A stretch of DNA of 13,938 bases from UBA7672 sp036733305 (GCA_036733305.1 DAINAT010000099.1:1-13938), one strand, 5' to 3'. Shown: positions 6,070-13,581, numbered from the stretch's first letter. Numbers and translations are program-made. The notes: generated by a model not told the origin, from the letters alone.

Positions 6070-6795
6070 ATGGATTTCCTGTCTCTCGAAGCGCTGCAGG
6101 CCTTCCTGATGGTCGTGGGCATCGACCTCGTCCTTGCGGGCGACAACGCGGTCGTCATCGGCCTCGCCGCCGCGGGCCTTCCCAAGGAACAGCGCGGCAA
6201 GGCGATCCTCATCGGCGTCCTCGCCGCCACCGTGCTGCGCATCCTCTTCGCTCTTGTCGCCACCCAGCTCCTCGCCATCATCGGCCTGCTCCTCGCCGGC
6301 GGCGTCCTGCTGCTCTGGGTGTGCTGGAAGATGTGGCGCGAACTCCGCACGCCGCACCACAATGACGATCCCGAAGCCATCGCCGGTCAGGATCTCGACG
6401 GCGACGGCCTCATCGCCGGCAAGCCCGTCGTCAAGAAAACGCTTCGCCAGGCCGTCGCCCAGATCGTCATCGCCGACGTCTCGATGTCGCTCGACAACGT
6501 GCTCGCCGTCGCCGGCGCCGCGCACCAGCATCCCTGGATCATGGTCTTCGGCCTTGCGCTCTCCGTCGTGCTGATGGGCGTCGCCGCCACCTTCATCGCG
6601 CGCCTGCTCACCAAGCATCGCTGGATCGCTTATGTCGGCCTGCTGATCATCGTCTATGTCGCGCTCCACATGATGTGGGACGGCGGCTGGCAGATCTACG
6701 ACTGCAACCCGACCTGGTTCGGCCAGACCGAGCTGGGCACGCATTGCAAGATCAACCCGACCGTCCCTGCCGCGCTCACGCCGGGCGCGCACTAA
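6070..6795 (+). CDS. TerC/YjbE-family integral membrane protein (putative metal transporter)
   Basis: The product has 241 residues from the ATG at 6070, which sits just after GGGGAG; an in-frame ATG at 6016 would add 18 residues rich in Gly and Arg that do not fit a membrane start. There are about six or seven hydrophobic helices, split by a hydrophilic loop (91-123) containing DLDGDG. The two TerC motifs are present: GIDLVLAGDNAVVIG (D19, D25, N26) in the first helix and IADVSMSLDNVLAV (D136, D142, N143) in the second half, giving internal two-fold symmetry. TerC/YjbE/Alx relatives are linked to manganese export and metal insertion into exoenzymes. The C-terminal tail after the last helix (about 205-241) contains two cysteines (C212, C226). 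It converges on the TonB-dependent receptor gene across a palindromic repeat. Confidence 0.88.
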   Translation: MDFLSLEALQAFLMVVGIDLVLAGDNAVVIGLAAAGLPKEQRGKAILIGVLAATVLRILFALVATQLLAIIGLLLAGGVLLLWVCWKMWRELRTPHHNDDPEAIAGQDLDGDGLIAGKPVVKKTLRQAVAQIVIADVSMSLDNVLAVAGAAHQHPWIMVFGLALSVVLMGVAATFIARLLTKHRWIAYVGLLIIVYVALHMMWDGGWQIYDCNPTWFGQTELGTHCKINPTVPAALTPGAH

Positions 6796-6812
6796 CGCAT
6801 CAACGACGGGAC

Positions 6813-6872
6813 GTAGGGTGCATCTTCAGATGCACCGCAACAGAACGCAGGGTGGATCAAGATGCACCCTGC
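6813..6872. repeat. REPIN-like double palindrome, copy 2
   Basis: Hairpin 1 is GGTGCATC (6817-6824), loop TTCA, GATGCACC (6829-6836). Hairpin 2 is GCAGGGTGGATC (6847-6858), AA, GATGCACCCTGC (6861-6872), with one mismatch. It sits between the convergent stops of the TerC-family gene (6795) and the TonB receptor (6888), so it may act as a two-way transcript end. Confidence 0.8.
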
Positions 6873-6887
6873 GCCCACGCATTTGCC

Positions 6888-9083
6888 CTAGAACGTCCCC
6901 GAAACACGCAGCCGCACCATCGGACCAAACGTCCGATAGCGCTCCTCGACGAAGTCCACGCCATTCGTCCGCAGCCGCGGCTGCCCTGCTCCCGCCGACT
7001 GATAGACGAAACGCTTGTAGTTCTCGGACGTGTCGTTGAGGTTCACGGCCTGCAAACGCACCTTCATCCCGAACACGTCCTTGTTCTCGATCGAGAAGAA
7101 GTTCACCGACGGCGCATCCCACCGCCACGCCACCTGATCCAGGCGGTAGCCGGCATAGTTCCGGTATTCCTCGATGCCGGCGACCAGCGCCCACGTCGTC
7201 TCGGGAATGTCCCAGCGCACCGAAGCCGAAGCCGTCGTCTGCGGCGCCCATGAGATCTCGCGCGGCGTTCCCGTCAGCGGATCATCCAGCTCGCTGTCGC
7301 GATAGCGATAGCTGACATCGATCTGCACGCCCTTCAGGCCGATCTGGTCCAGCTTGAGCGTGCCCGATCCCGTGATCGAATACGCCCACGCCTTGTCGAT
7401 ATTGCCGACGCCGCCGCCCACGATCGCGCCGATATTCTGGCTCGGATTGCGCACCGGCAGTCCGTTCGCATCGATCGGCACGAGGTCCACCACGTCCTCG
7501 ATCATGTGGAACTCACCCGCCAGCTTCACCGCGCCCCAGGCGCCCAGCGCCTTGTTGATCTCGGACGAGAAGATCCACGACTGCTCCGGCACGAGATCAA
7601 CGTTGCCCGCCGACTGATTGTTCGACTGGATGTCGACCGACGACAGGAAGTCGCCGAAGTCGAGCTGACCAACCTTCCGCTCAACCTTCATGTTCACATC
7701 CAGCGTCGGGTCCACCTTCCACACCAGCGACAGGAAGCCCTTCGGCCGCACGAACTCGCGCGTCAGCCCGCCTCCACCTGTCTGCGTCAGCTCGGAATAC
7801 TCGACGCCCAGCGAACCCTGCAGGTTCCACGCATCGCCCAGCTGACGGCTGTAGGTGACGTTGGTTTCCGCGCGCCGCTCTTCCACGCGGGCATTGCCGC
7901 CCGGCAGTGGATCGAGCGTGTAACTGCCATCGCCCGCACGCATGCCATAGCCCGTCGCCAGATCGAGGAAGTTGAACGCGCCTTCCGCGGCAAGGTGCAG
8001 ATCGCCGCCGAATGCAGCGAAGCCATACTCGGCGCGCACAATGCTCTCGCCCTCTTCCTCATGCTCCAGCACGCGCTCGCCCGTGCCCGCCAGATAAACC
8101 CCGGCCGGGTTGTACGACTCGATGGTGACGAGATCATCGCCCTCTTCGTAGCGATGCAGACCGATCAGCTTCAGGCGACCCGGCCCAAGATCGAACTCAT
8201 AATCCGCGCCCAACTCGCCGCCGAGTTCTTCCTCGCCGACATTCGTGAATCGAGCATAGGGCGTGGCGTTCACTGGATTGCGGTATGATTCTTCGAGCCC
8301 CTCGAAGTCGAGCTTGCGCAGCGCGAAGTTCATGTTCGCGATAGCGCCATCCTGCGCTTCATATGTCAGCGTGGCGGCAAGGTCCGGCTCATGCCCCTCG
8401 CCATGGAAACCCTCACGTCGCGCATCCAGCACGTTCCCCGCGCTGCTGCTGATCGTACCCGGACCATCATGCCCGTTGTGGAACTCCTGCGCATTCAGCT
8501 GCGCAGACCACGACCAGCCATCCTCGGTCTTGCCGTTGGCCGACACGCCGCCGCGGAACCACGACGGCTGCAGGTTCTCGCGGAACTGCGGCTCGATATT
8601 CCATGTCCCGCTGAAGGCCGTGACCTTGGCAATAACGTTGGCCACCTGCCCCGAAAGCCCCGGAATGTTCAGCGTCGCGCCATCGACAATCTCGATCCGC
8701 ACCACACTGTCGGCCGAGATGCGGCCCAGCGCCGTCTCTGCATCGTTGGACTTGCCCGAAACGCGGCGGCCATTGATCAGCACGTTCTGCTTGGCCTGAC
8801 CGAAGCCACGCTCGTCGCTGTCATTGTCGCTGATCGTGAAGCCGGGAATGTTCTTCACCATGTCCACGGCCGTCTTCGGCGCAAAGCGCGCGAAGTAGGA
8901 CGGCTCATAGGCTTGCGCCTTCGTTGCGGCGTTCGCCGGCTGCGCCGTCACGGGCGGCGCCTGCTCCTGCGCAAACGCGGGAGACGCCACATATAACGAA
9001 GCTGCGATCGAGAGAGCGCTGGCTGTGAGAATTAGAGGCGCACGTCCGCCTGCGCGGTGAGCGCATGTGTTACCTGTCGACAA
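6888..9083 (-). CDS. TonB-dependent outer-membrane receptor
   Basis: The product has 731 residues. The start is TTG at 9081-9083, supported by AGGAGA five bases upstream and by a signal peptide that would be lost from any later start; no in-frame ATG fits. The signal peptide ends ASPAFA-Q (A38). A plug domain follows at about 55-165 (PKTAVDMVKNIPGFTISDND, then QNVLINGRRVSGKSND and IEIVDGATLNIPG). The rest is a long beta-barrel with alternating aromatic strands ending VRLRVSGTF, the terminal Phe expected of outer-membrane proteins. Such receptors take up siderophores, vitamins or glycans with TonB-ExbBD energy; the substrate cannot be read here. I see no N-terminal signalling extension for an anti-sigma factor. 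It lies 148 bp downstream of the M56 gene on the same strand, across a hairpin, so co-regulation is possible but uncertain. Confidence 0.92.
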   Translation of the reverse strand: MSTGNTCAHRAGGRAPLILTASALSIAASLYVASPAFAQEQAPPVTAQPANAATKAQAYEPSYFARFAPKTAVDMVKNIPGFTISDNDSDERGFGQAKQNVLINGRRVSGKSNDAETALGRISADSVVRIEIVDGATLNIPGLSGQVANVIAKVTAFSGTWNIEPQFRENLQPSWFRGGVSANGKTEDGWSWSAQLNAQEFHNGHDGPGTISSSAGNVLDARREGFHGEGHEPDLAATLTYEAQDGAIANMNFALRKLDFEGLEESYRNPVNATPYARFTNVGEEELGGELGADYEFDLGPGRLKLIGLHRYEEGDDLVTIESYNPAGVYLAGTGERVLEHEEEGESIVRAEYGFAAFGGDLHLAAEGAFNFLDLATGYGMRAGDGSYTLDPLPGGNARVEERRAETNVTYSRQLGDAWNLQGSLGVEYSELTQTGGGGLTREFVRPKGFLSLVWKVDPTLDVNMKVERKVGQLDFGDFLSSVDIQSNNQSAGNVDLVPEQSWIFSSEINKALGAWGAVKLAGEFHMIEDVVDLVPIDANGLPVRNPSQNIGAIVGGGVGNIDKAWAYSITGSGTLKLDQIGLKGVQIDVSYRYRDSELDDPLTGTPREISWAPQTTASASVRWDIPETTWALVAGIEEYRNYAGYRLDQVAWRWDAPSVNFFSIENKDVFGMKVRLQAVNLNDTSENYKRFVYQSAGAGQPRLRTNGVDFVEERYRTFGPMVRLRVSGTF

Positions 9084-9186
9084 TCTCGTCTCCTGACCTT
9101 GACGGTTTCTTATGGAGACGCTGGCTCCTTCCGACAGGAACAGCGGCTCATTCAGTTCGATAGTTCGGGGAGTCTTAGTCCGGCCT

Positions 9187-9216
9187 GATTAGCGCTCGGT
9201 CTCGTGAGCGCTAATC
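9187..9216 (-). terminator. Hairpin between the M56 gene and the TonB receptor gene
   Basis: GATTAGCGCTC (9187-9197) and GAGCGCTAATC (9206-9216) form a perfect 11-bp stem with an 8-nt loop, 15 bp past the M56 stop. No T-run follows on the - strand. It could end the BlaI/M56 transcript or attenuate read-through into the receptor gene. Confidence 0.6.
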
Positions 9217-9231
9217 ACTTTGGAACACAAC

Positions 9232-11562
9232 TTATCTAGCGCCTTGCGAGCGAAGATAGGCTGCGATTTCGTCCTCGCCGTTACGCTCGGCGACTTTCAG
9301 CGGCGAGCCTTTGCCGATCGGCGAAGCGCGGTTCACGTCCGCACCCTTCTTCACCAGCAGCTTGACGATCTCGAAGTTGCCCTCAGCGATTGCCGTGTTC
9401 AGCGGCGTGTCCTTGCCCGGCGTCGCCTTGTCCAAATCAGCACCCGCCTTCAGCAGGATCTGAACCGTGCCAACGGCGTCATTGTCAGCCGCGATCGACA
9501 GCGGGGTGCCCTTGCCCGGGAAGCCCAGGTTCACATCGGCGCCGGCCTTGATCAGCTCCTGCGCCACGCCCGGGCAGTTGTTGTCAGCCGCCGCCATCAG
9601 CGCCGAGCCCCTGCCCGGCTTCATCAGGTTCACGTCAGCCTTGTCCCTGATCAGCTCGCGGACAACGTTGATGTCGCAATCGTCAGCCGCGTCATACATC
9701 GGGTATTTGGGACCGCGCTTGTTGAAGCTGATGTCGTTGCGCACCACATCGAACTCGCCACGCTCACGCGCCGCACGGATCTCGTCACGCGCCGCCTGCA
9801 TCGCATCACGCGCAACCTGCATGCTGTCCTGACGATCGCGCATGGCCGCCGCGATATCCTCGCGGTGCGAAGCGACTTCCTGGCGGGCTTCTTCCATCGC
9901 ACGACGGATCTCGGCCTGCAGTTGCGGTCCAAGCGCAGCCTTCATCTCTTCCTGCGCCTGACGCAGTTCCTGACGAAGCCCCTCAGCGTCGAATGCGCTG
10001 GAGTTCTGCCACTCATCCATGTGATCCGGATCGATGCCGGCTTCCTGAAGGGCCGTGCGGACCTCTTCGAGGATCGCAGGCATCTCGTTCATCATCTCCG
10101 AGCTCACCTGAGCCGAGATTTCCGCACCCAGCGAAGCCAGCTCAGCCGAAAGGCCCGCCATCTCCGCCTGCAGTTCCGGCGACAGCTCCGCCAGCGAAGC
10201 CTGCAGCTCCGGCATCATCGACTGGACCATCTGGTTGATCTCGTCATTGAAGCCGGAGAAGTCCTTGCCATTCCACTGGAACTGGATGTCCGACGGGGCG
10301 CCATCGAGTTCACCAGCACGCTGGTTCTGACGCTGTTCGTCCATCATCGCGCGCTGAGTGGCCTTGCGATCCTTCAGATCAATCGCCGACTTCGTATCGC
10401 GCGGCTGGGCTTCAGCCGTGAAGCGCGGCGTGATCATCGCGGCAACAGCCACAGCCAGAGCCAGACCCGCAAAGGCGAGACGGCCGGAGTAACGCGCCGG
10501 GTGTCCACCCGTCTTGGCGATCTCGATCAGGCGCTTGATGCGGCGACCGAACTGCGAGCGCGGACCAATGGCGCCGACCGCAAGCTTGGGCGCACGCACC
10601 CACAGCTGGTTCTCGGCCTGCTTGGTCAGCGAGCGAGCGAAGGCTTTCGCATCACCCGTGCGATCGACAGCAGCTTCATCGCAGGCGACTTCGCGCTCTT
10701 CATCCATGCGACGGCTGATCCAGTAGAGCGCCGGGCTCCACCACATCAGCGCCAGCACAACGCGCTGGCCCAGAGCCGCCAGCATGTCGCGGCGACGAAT
10801 GTGGGCATGCTCGTGCTCAAGCAGAGCCGCCATCCCGGGCGAACCCAGCGCAATCGACACCGGCAGAACGATCGCCGGCTTGAACAGGCCAGCCGCCATC
10901 GGCCCCGGCGCTTCCGGGCTCACGAGAACGCGCACGCCCTTCATGCGGGCCTTCAGCGTGTCCGGCAGATCGGCAGGCGTCGCACGCGCCACCAGGCGCT
11001 CGACAGCAACCAGATCCCGCACCGTACGCGCCAGCAGGAACACCACACCCGCCAGCCAGATCGCCAGCAGCGGCAGACCCATATCCGGCAGCTTGATCTC
11101 CGGCAGCGTGAACAGCGGCGCAGGCGCAGCAGCAATCTCCACAGGCGCAACCGGCGCGACGGGAGCTACAGGCGCAGCCGGTGCAATCGTAATCCGGTTC
11201 ACCCGCCCCGCTTCATTCCGCTCGAACGAAGCCTGCATCACATTGGGATCAACCGGCGCAGCCGCCGGAGCAGGCGCCGCCATCGGCGCTGGCGCAGGAG
11301 CCGCCCCCGCCAGGCTAACCGGCGCATTCATCTGCTTCAGCAGACCCGCCACAATCGTCTCGCCCGGAATGAACGCCGCCATCGGCAGCGCAAGGCTCGC
11401 AATGAAAGCGCCGGCCGCGAGGCCATAGCGCGTCTCGCCGCGCATGCGCTTGCCGAGAATGAGCACACCAGCGAGCACAGCGGCCAGCGCCACGCTCTGC
11501 CACAGGTGGCCGAAGATCATCGTCTGAGACAAACCAGCTTGAGACAGGCCAACTTCACTCAT
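9232..11562 (-). CDS. BlaR1-like M56 membrane metallopeptidase with coiled-coil and ankyrin tail
   Basis: The product has 776 residues. Hydrophobic helices lie near 16-37, 44-65, 162-179 and 359-378, with an Ala/Pro linker at 86-149. The zinc site is HEHAH (H250, E251, H254), followed by DEEREVACDE (287-296) whose glutamate fits the third ligand of M56 peptidases. Canonical BlaR1/MecR1 carry a penicillin-binding sensor at the C-terminus; here it is replaced by a long charged, Gln/Glu/Ala-rich coiled coil (about 440-605) and four to five ankyrin repeats (about 620-776), with repeats such as NNCPGVAQELIKAGADVNL and GNFEIVKLLVKKGADVNRAS. The M56 ATG overlaps the end of the repressor gene by 8 bp (ATGAGTGA), with GGAGGA upstream, so translation is coupled. 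The known paradigm is signal-driven proteolysis leading to loss of repressor. With the last helix near 378, the side of the membrane on which the ankyrin part lies is uncertain. Confidence 0.9.
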   Translation of the reverse strand: MSEVGLSQAGLSQTMIFGHLWQSVALAAVLAGVLILGKRMRGETRYGLAAGAFIASLALPMAAFIPGETIVAGLLKQMNAPVSLAGAAPAPAPMAAPAPAAAPVDPNVMQASFERNEAGRVNRITIAPAAPVAPVAPVAPVEIAAAPAPLFTLPEIKLPDMGLPLLAIWLAGVVFLLARTVRDLVAVERLVARATPADLPDTLKARMKGVRVLVSPEAPGPMAAGLFKPAIVLPVSIALGSPGMAALLEHEHAHIRRRDMLAALGQRVVLALMWWSPALYWISRRMDEEREVACDEAAVDRTGDAKAFARSLTKQAENQLWVRAPKLAVGAIGPRSQFGRRIKRLIEIAKTGGHPARYSGRLAFAGLALAVAVAAMITPRFTAEAQPRDTKSAIDLKDRKATQRAMMDEQRQNQRAGELDGAPSDIQFQWNGKDFSGFNDEINQMVQSMMPELQASLAELSPELQAEMAGLSAELASLGAEISAQVSSEMMNEMPAILEEVRTALQEAGIDPDHMDEWQNSSAFDAEGLRQELRQAQEEMKAALGPQLQAEIRRAMEEARQEVASHREDIAAAMRDRQDSMQVARDAMQAARDEIRAARERGEFDVVRNDISFNKRGPKYPMYDAADDCDINVVRELIRDKADVNLMKPGRGSALMAAADNNCPGVAQELIKAGADVNLGFPGKGTPLSIAADNDAVGTVQILLKAGADLDKATPGKDTPLNTAIAEGNFEIVKLLVKKGADVNRASPIGKGSPLKVAERNGEDEIAAYLRSQGAR

Positions 11563-11950
11563 CGCCGTCCTCCGGAGAGATCATGTCGAGTTCATCCTTC
11601 AGCATCTGAAGCTCGTCGTTGCTGAGGGTCTCGTTTCTTATGAGATGCTGTGCGAGCTCGGTCGGCGAGCCTTCGAAGAAGGTCGACACAACCTTGCGCA
11701 GCGCGCGGGAGCGCGCCTCGGCGCGCGTGACAGTCGCTTTGTAGATGAAGGCGCGTCCGTCCTGGCGCGGGATCACGTAATCCTTGTCGGTGAGGATACG
11801 CAGCAGCGTCAGCACGGTGTTGTAGGCAACCGGATAGGTATCCTCGAGCGCGTCGGTCACTTCCCGCACACTCGCCTCACCCTTCGCCCAGAGCACGCGC
11901 ATGATGCGCTGCTCCGCCTCGGTCAGGACGTCGGACTTTGGTTTTGGCAT
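11555..11950 (-). CDS. BlaI/MecI/CopY-family winged-helix repressor
   Basis: The product has 131 residues, the usual family length. It begins MPKPKSDVLTEAEQRIMRVL; the LTEAEQRIM-x-x-LW opening and REVTDAL...VAYNTVLTLLRILTDKDYV form the winged-helix DNA-binding domain (about 8-80). RAFIYKATVTRAEA and STFFEGSPTELAQHLI begin the C-terminal dimerisation helices, the part in which family members are cut after induction. The ribosome-binding site is weak (AGAAGAG). The gene is first in a coupled operon with the M56 peptidase. Its predicted promoter carries one exact and one imperfect AACTA-N6-TAGTT palindrome, fitting autorepression. No beta-lactamase or efflux gene is nearby; the likely distant target in this window is the head-GIN gene at 454. 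Confidence 0.93.
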   Translation of the reverse strand: MPKPKSDVLTEAEQRIMRVLWAKGEASVREVTDALEDTYPVAYNTVLTLLRILTDKDYVIPRQDGRAFIYKATVTRAEARSRALRKVVSTFFEGSPTELAQHLIRNETLSNDELQMLKDELDMISPEDGDE

Positions 11951-12036
11951 CGGCTTTTGTCTCTTCTTGCCTGGGCTCTTATTGGCCAGCCTTTTGGGGC
12001 CCGTTTCGTCCGTTGGTCCTGACCGACTTTGCGGAC

Positions 12037-12052
12037 AACTAGTTCCTTAGGT
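12037..12052. promoter_or_regulatory. Imperfect second operator in the blaI promoter, AACTA-N6-TAGGT
   Basis: The site has the same 5-6-5 layout with one mismatch in ten arm bases. It covers the predicted start of blaI transcription (near 12051) and lies 48 bp from the exact copy. This mirrors the head-GIN promoter, where the imperfect copy also covers the start. Confidence 0.45.
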
Positions 12053-12057
12053 AGTCC

Positions 12058-12086
12058 TCTATCCCGTTTATCGATAATCGAGTCAA
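12058..12086 (-). promoter_or_regulatory. Predicted promoter of the BlaI/M56 operon
   Basis: Read on the - strand, TTGACT (12086-12081) is followed by a 17-bp spacer and GATAGA (12063-12058). The -35 overlaps the end of the exact operator and the spacer contains the palindrome TATCGATA (12069-12076). The -10 is a weak match to consensus. Confidence 0.45.
12069..12082 (-). promoter_or_regulatory. TCGAWTATCGATAA motif in the blaI promoter spacer
   Basis: On the - strand the site reads TCGATTATCGATA, the same word as upstream of the small lipoprotein gene (3374-3390, TCGAATATCGATAA), differing at one central base. It may be a site for a second regulator. Confidence 0.35.
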
Positions 12087-12100
12087 CTAGGTTTCTAGTT
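12085..12100. promoter_or_regulatory. Candidate BlaI operator, AACTA-N6-TAGTT (exact copy 2)
   Basis: AACTA (12085-12089) and TAGTT (12096-12100) are separated by six bases, identical in arms and spacing to the site at 366-381. The left arm overlaps the -35 box of the blaI promoter, so binding here would block RNA polymerase. Confidence 0.6.
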
Positions 12101-12336
12101 TGAATCTGGAAATTTCTGCGGATCGCGCCATGCGATCCCCTCCGCGCACGTAAACAAGCAAATCCCAAGTCAAGCGCAGTAAACCCAAGACAATCCGCGA
12201 CCACCCTTCAGCACCGCGCAATACAGAAACAGTCGAGTTTCTCCCGTCAAGCGAACCAGGACACTGAACCGTTTCGCGCCAGCCACGTTGATCCTGCTCC
12301 AACGGGCCATCCGGCTCGATTTCGGGAGACTTCCAC

Positions 12337-12681
12337 ATGATTCGTACTGGTATTTTCGCCAGCATCGCGCTGGCAGCTTTCATTGATCTTCCCGCCACCG
12401 CCCAGATCGGCGTAGGCGGCTCGGGCTCAGCCACAATCGACACCCGCCCCGTAACCGACACCGCGCGCGGCACGGCCGATAAAGCCCATGGCGCAGCTCA
12501 CGCCACCGTCGACACGGCCAAACAGAAATCCGCTGAAGCCTCCGCGAAGGCCAAGGCCGCTAAACCCGACGTGAAAGTCGGCGCCAGTTCATCGACCTCC
12601 GCAGGCGCAGGCGCAAATTCGAATGGCGTCTCTGCTGGCGCCTCGAACAGCACCAGCGCCGGAGCATCGGTGAACAACTAG
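12337..12681 (+). CDS. Small exported Ala/Ser/Lys-rich protein of unknown function
   Basis: The product has 114 residues with an ATG behind GGGAG (12324-12328) and a signal peptide ending PATA-Q (about residue 22). The mature part has three zones: a Gly-rich stretch (IGVGGSGSATID), a charged Ala/Lys helix-forming zone (about 42-77, with repeated TA-x-x-A and KAKAAK patterns like LEA or histone-H1-tail proteins), and a C-terminal low-complexity repeat with STSAGAGANSNG and STSAGASVNN. It has no cysteine and no recognised domain. It diverges from blaI, with both candidate operators in the shared gap but 237 bp or more from its start, so control by BlaI is possible but not shown. A hairpin terminator with a short T-rich tail follows. 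Confidence 0.72.
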   Translation: MIRTGIFASIALAAFIDLPATAQIGVGGSGSATIDTRPVTDTARGTADKAHGAAHATVDTAKQKSAEASAKAKAAKPDVKVGASSSTSAGAGANSNGVSAGASNSTSAGASVNN

Positions 12682-12716
12682 TCTGAGCCGAGAACTCAGA
12701 TCGAGGACCAATGATC

Positions 12717-12751
12717 ATCCCGGGCGCGTCACAGCGCTCGGGATTCTATTT
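12717..12751 (+). terminator. Terminator of the small exported protein gene
   Basis: ATCCCGGGCGC (12717-12727) pairs with GCGCTCGGGAT (12734-12744), ten Watson-Crick pairs plus one G-U, around a 6-nt loop, and is followed by TCTATTT. It lies 35 bp after the stop codon. Confidence 0.7.
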
Positions 12752-12798
12752 GCCGGGACCCGATATCGCGGCCGCACATTGAGCCGAGCGATTGGCGG

Positions 12799-13539
12799 CT
12801 AGTCCTCGCGCTTGACGCGCGCCTTGCCCCGGCCAACCGCCAGCGCCTTGATCGCTCCGCGGAAGGTCGACACCTCCTGCGCCGTCCACCCTGCGCGGGT
12901 AAACGCATTGCGCAGGTTCTGCGTAATCGGCGCCCGCTTCGCATCCGGAAAGAAGAAGCCCGCGCGATCGAGCTCTTCCTCGAAATGCTCCATCATCCCG
13001 ACCAGCTCTTCGCGCGAAGCTGGCGCGCCCACCGTGTCGATGAAACCATCCGGCAGATTCGCAGGCTCACTCGCCGCCCAGGCATGCGCCATCAGCGCCA
13101 CCGCCTGCGCGAGGTTCAACGAAGCAAAACCCCGATGTACCGGATACGACAGGATCGCATCGGCCAGCGCCACCGCCTCATTCGGCAATCCCGCGCGCTC
13201 GGCGCCGAACAGGATCGCCGCCCTCGCCTGTGTCGCGCGCATCTGCGCCACAGCGCCCGCCGCATCGACAACCGGCTTCTCCATCTCGCGCGGCCGCGCC
13301 GTCGTTGCGAACACGATCCCGCAATCCGCAATCGCCGCTTCAACCGTATCGAACACCCGCGCCGTCACCACATCCGGCAACGCGCCCGCGCTCATCGTCT
13401 CCGCAGCAGGATTGGGCCACCCATCGCGCGGCGCCACCAGCCGCAGATCATGCAAACCAAAGTTCGCCATCACCCGCGCCGCCGCACCGATATTCTCCCC
13501 CATCTGGGGCGCCACAAGAACAAAACACGGATCACTCAT
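12799..13539 (-). CDS. trmJ: TrmJ/TrmH-family SPOUT RNA 2'-O-methyltransferase
   Basis: The product has 246 residues. The SPOUT (trefoil-knot) motifs are in order: motif 1 NIGAAARVMANFGL (16-29), motif 2 ILFGAERAGLPNE (109-121) and motif 3 GFASLNLAQAVALM (137-150). The C-terminal extension with EELVGMMEHFEEELDRAGFF (178-197) is the helical part seen in TrmJ. The known family role is SAM-dependent 2'-O-methylation of position 32 in the tRNA anticodon loop; substrate choice (Cm32 or Um32) cannot be decided here. The ATG at 13539 follows AGGGG and matches the usual start just before the first beta strand. The stop is 54 bp from the terminator of the convergent gene. The C-terminus is basic (GRGKARVKRED), fitting RNA contact. 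Confidence 0.92.
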   Translation of the reverse strand: MSDPCFVLVAPQMGENIGAAARVMANFGLHDLRLVAPRDGWPNPAAETMSAGALPDVVTARVFDTVEAAIADCGIVFATTARPREMEKPVVDAAGAVAQMRATQARAAILFGAERAGLPNEAVALADAILSYPVHRGFASLNLAQAVALMAHAWAASEPANLPDGFIDTVGAPASREELVGMMEHFEEELDRAGFFFPDAKRAPITQNLRNAFTRAGWTAQEVSTFRGAIKALAVGRGKARVKRED

Positions 13540-13581
13540 CAGGCCCCTCTACCCCGTTCACCCCACCGAGCAAAGCAACCC

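Larger units (their letters stand above)
11951..12336. other. 386-bp divergent regulatory region
   Basis: This gap separates blaI (-) from the small exported protein gene (+). The left half contains the blaI promoter and both palindromic operators, with an approximately 100-nt blaI leader. Further right a 7-bp hairpin GGATCGC/GCGATCC (12120-12138) is visible. I found no convincing promoter boxes for the + strand gene, and I see no coding sequence. Confidence 0.5.

Noticed and set aside
9220..11625. Open frame of about 800 codons on the + strand opposite the M56 gene
   Set aside because: It is Arg/His/Gln-rich with no domain signal, starts without a ribosome-binding site, and mirrors the GC3-rich M56 gene; it is an antisense shadow.
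11555..11950. Beta-lactam resistance locus suggested by the BlaI/M56 pair
   Set aside because: No beta-lactamase or penicillin-binding protein is present in the window and the M56 protein lacks the penicillin-binding sensor domain.
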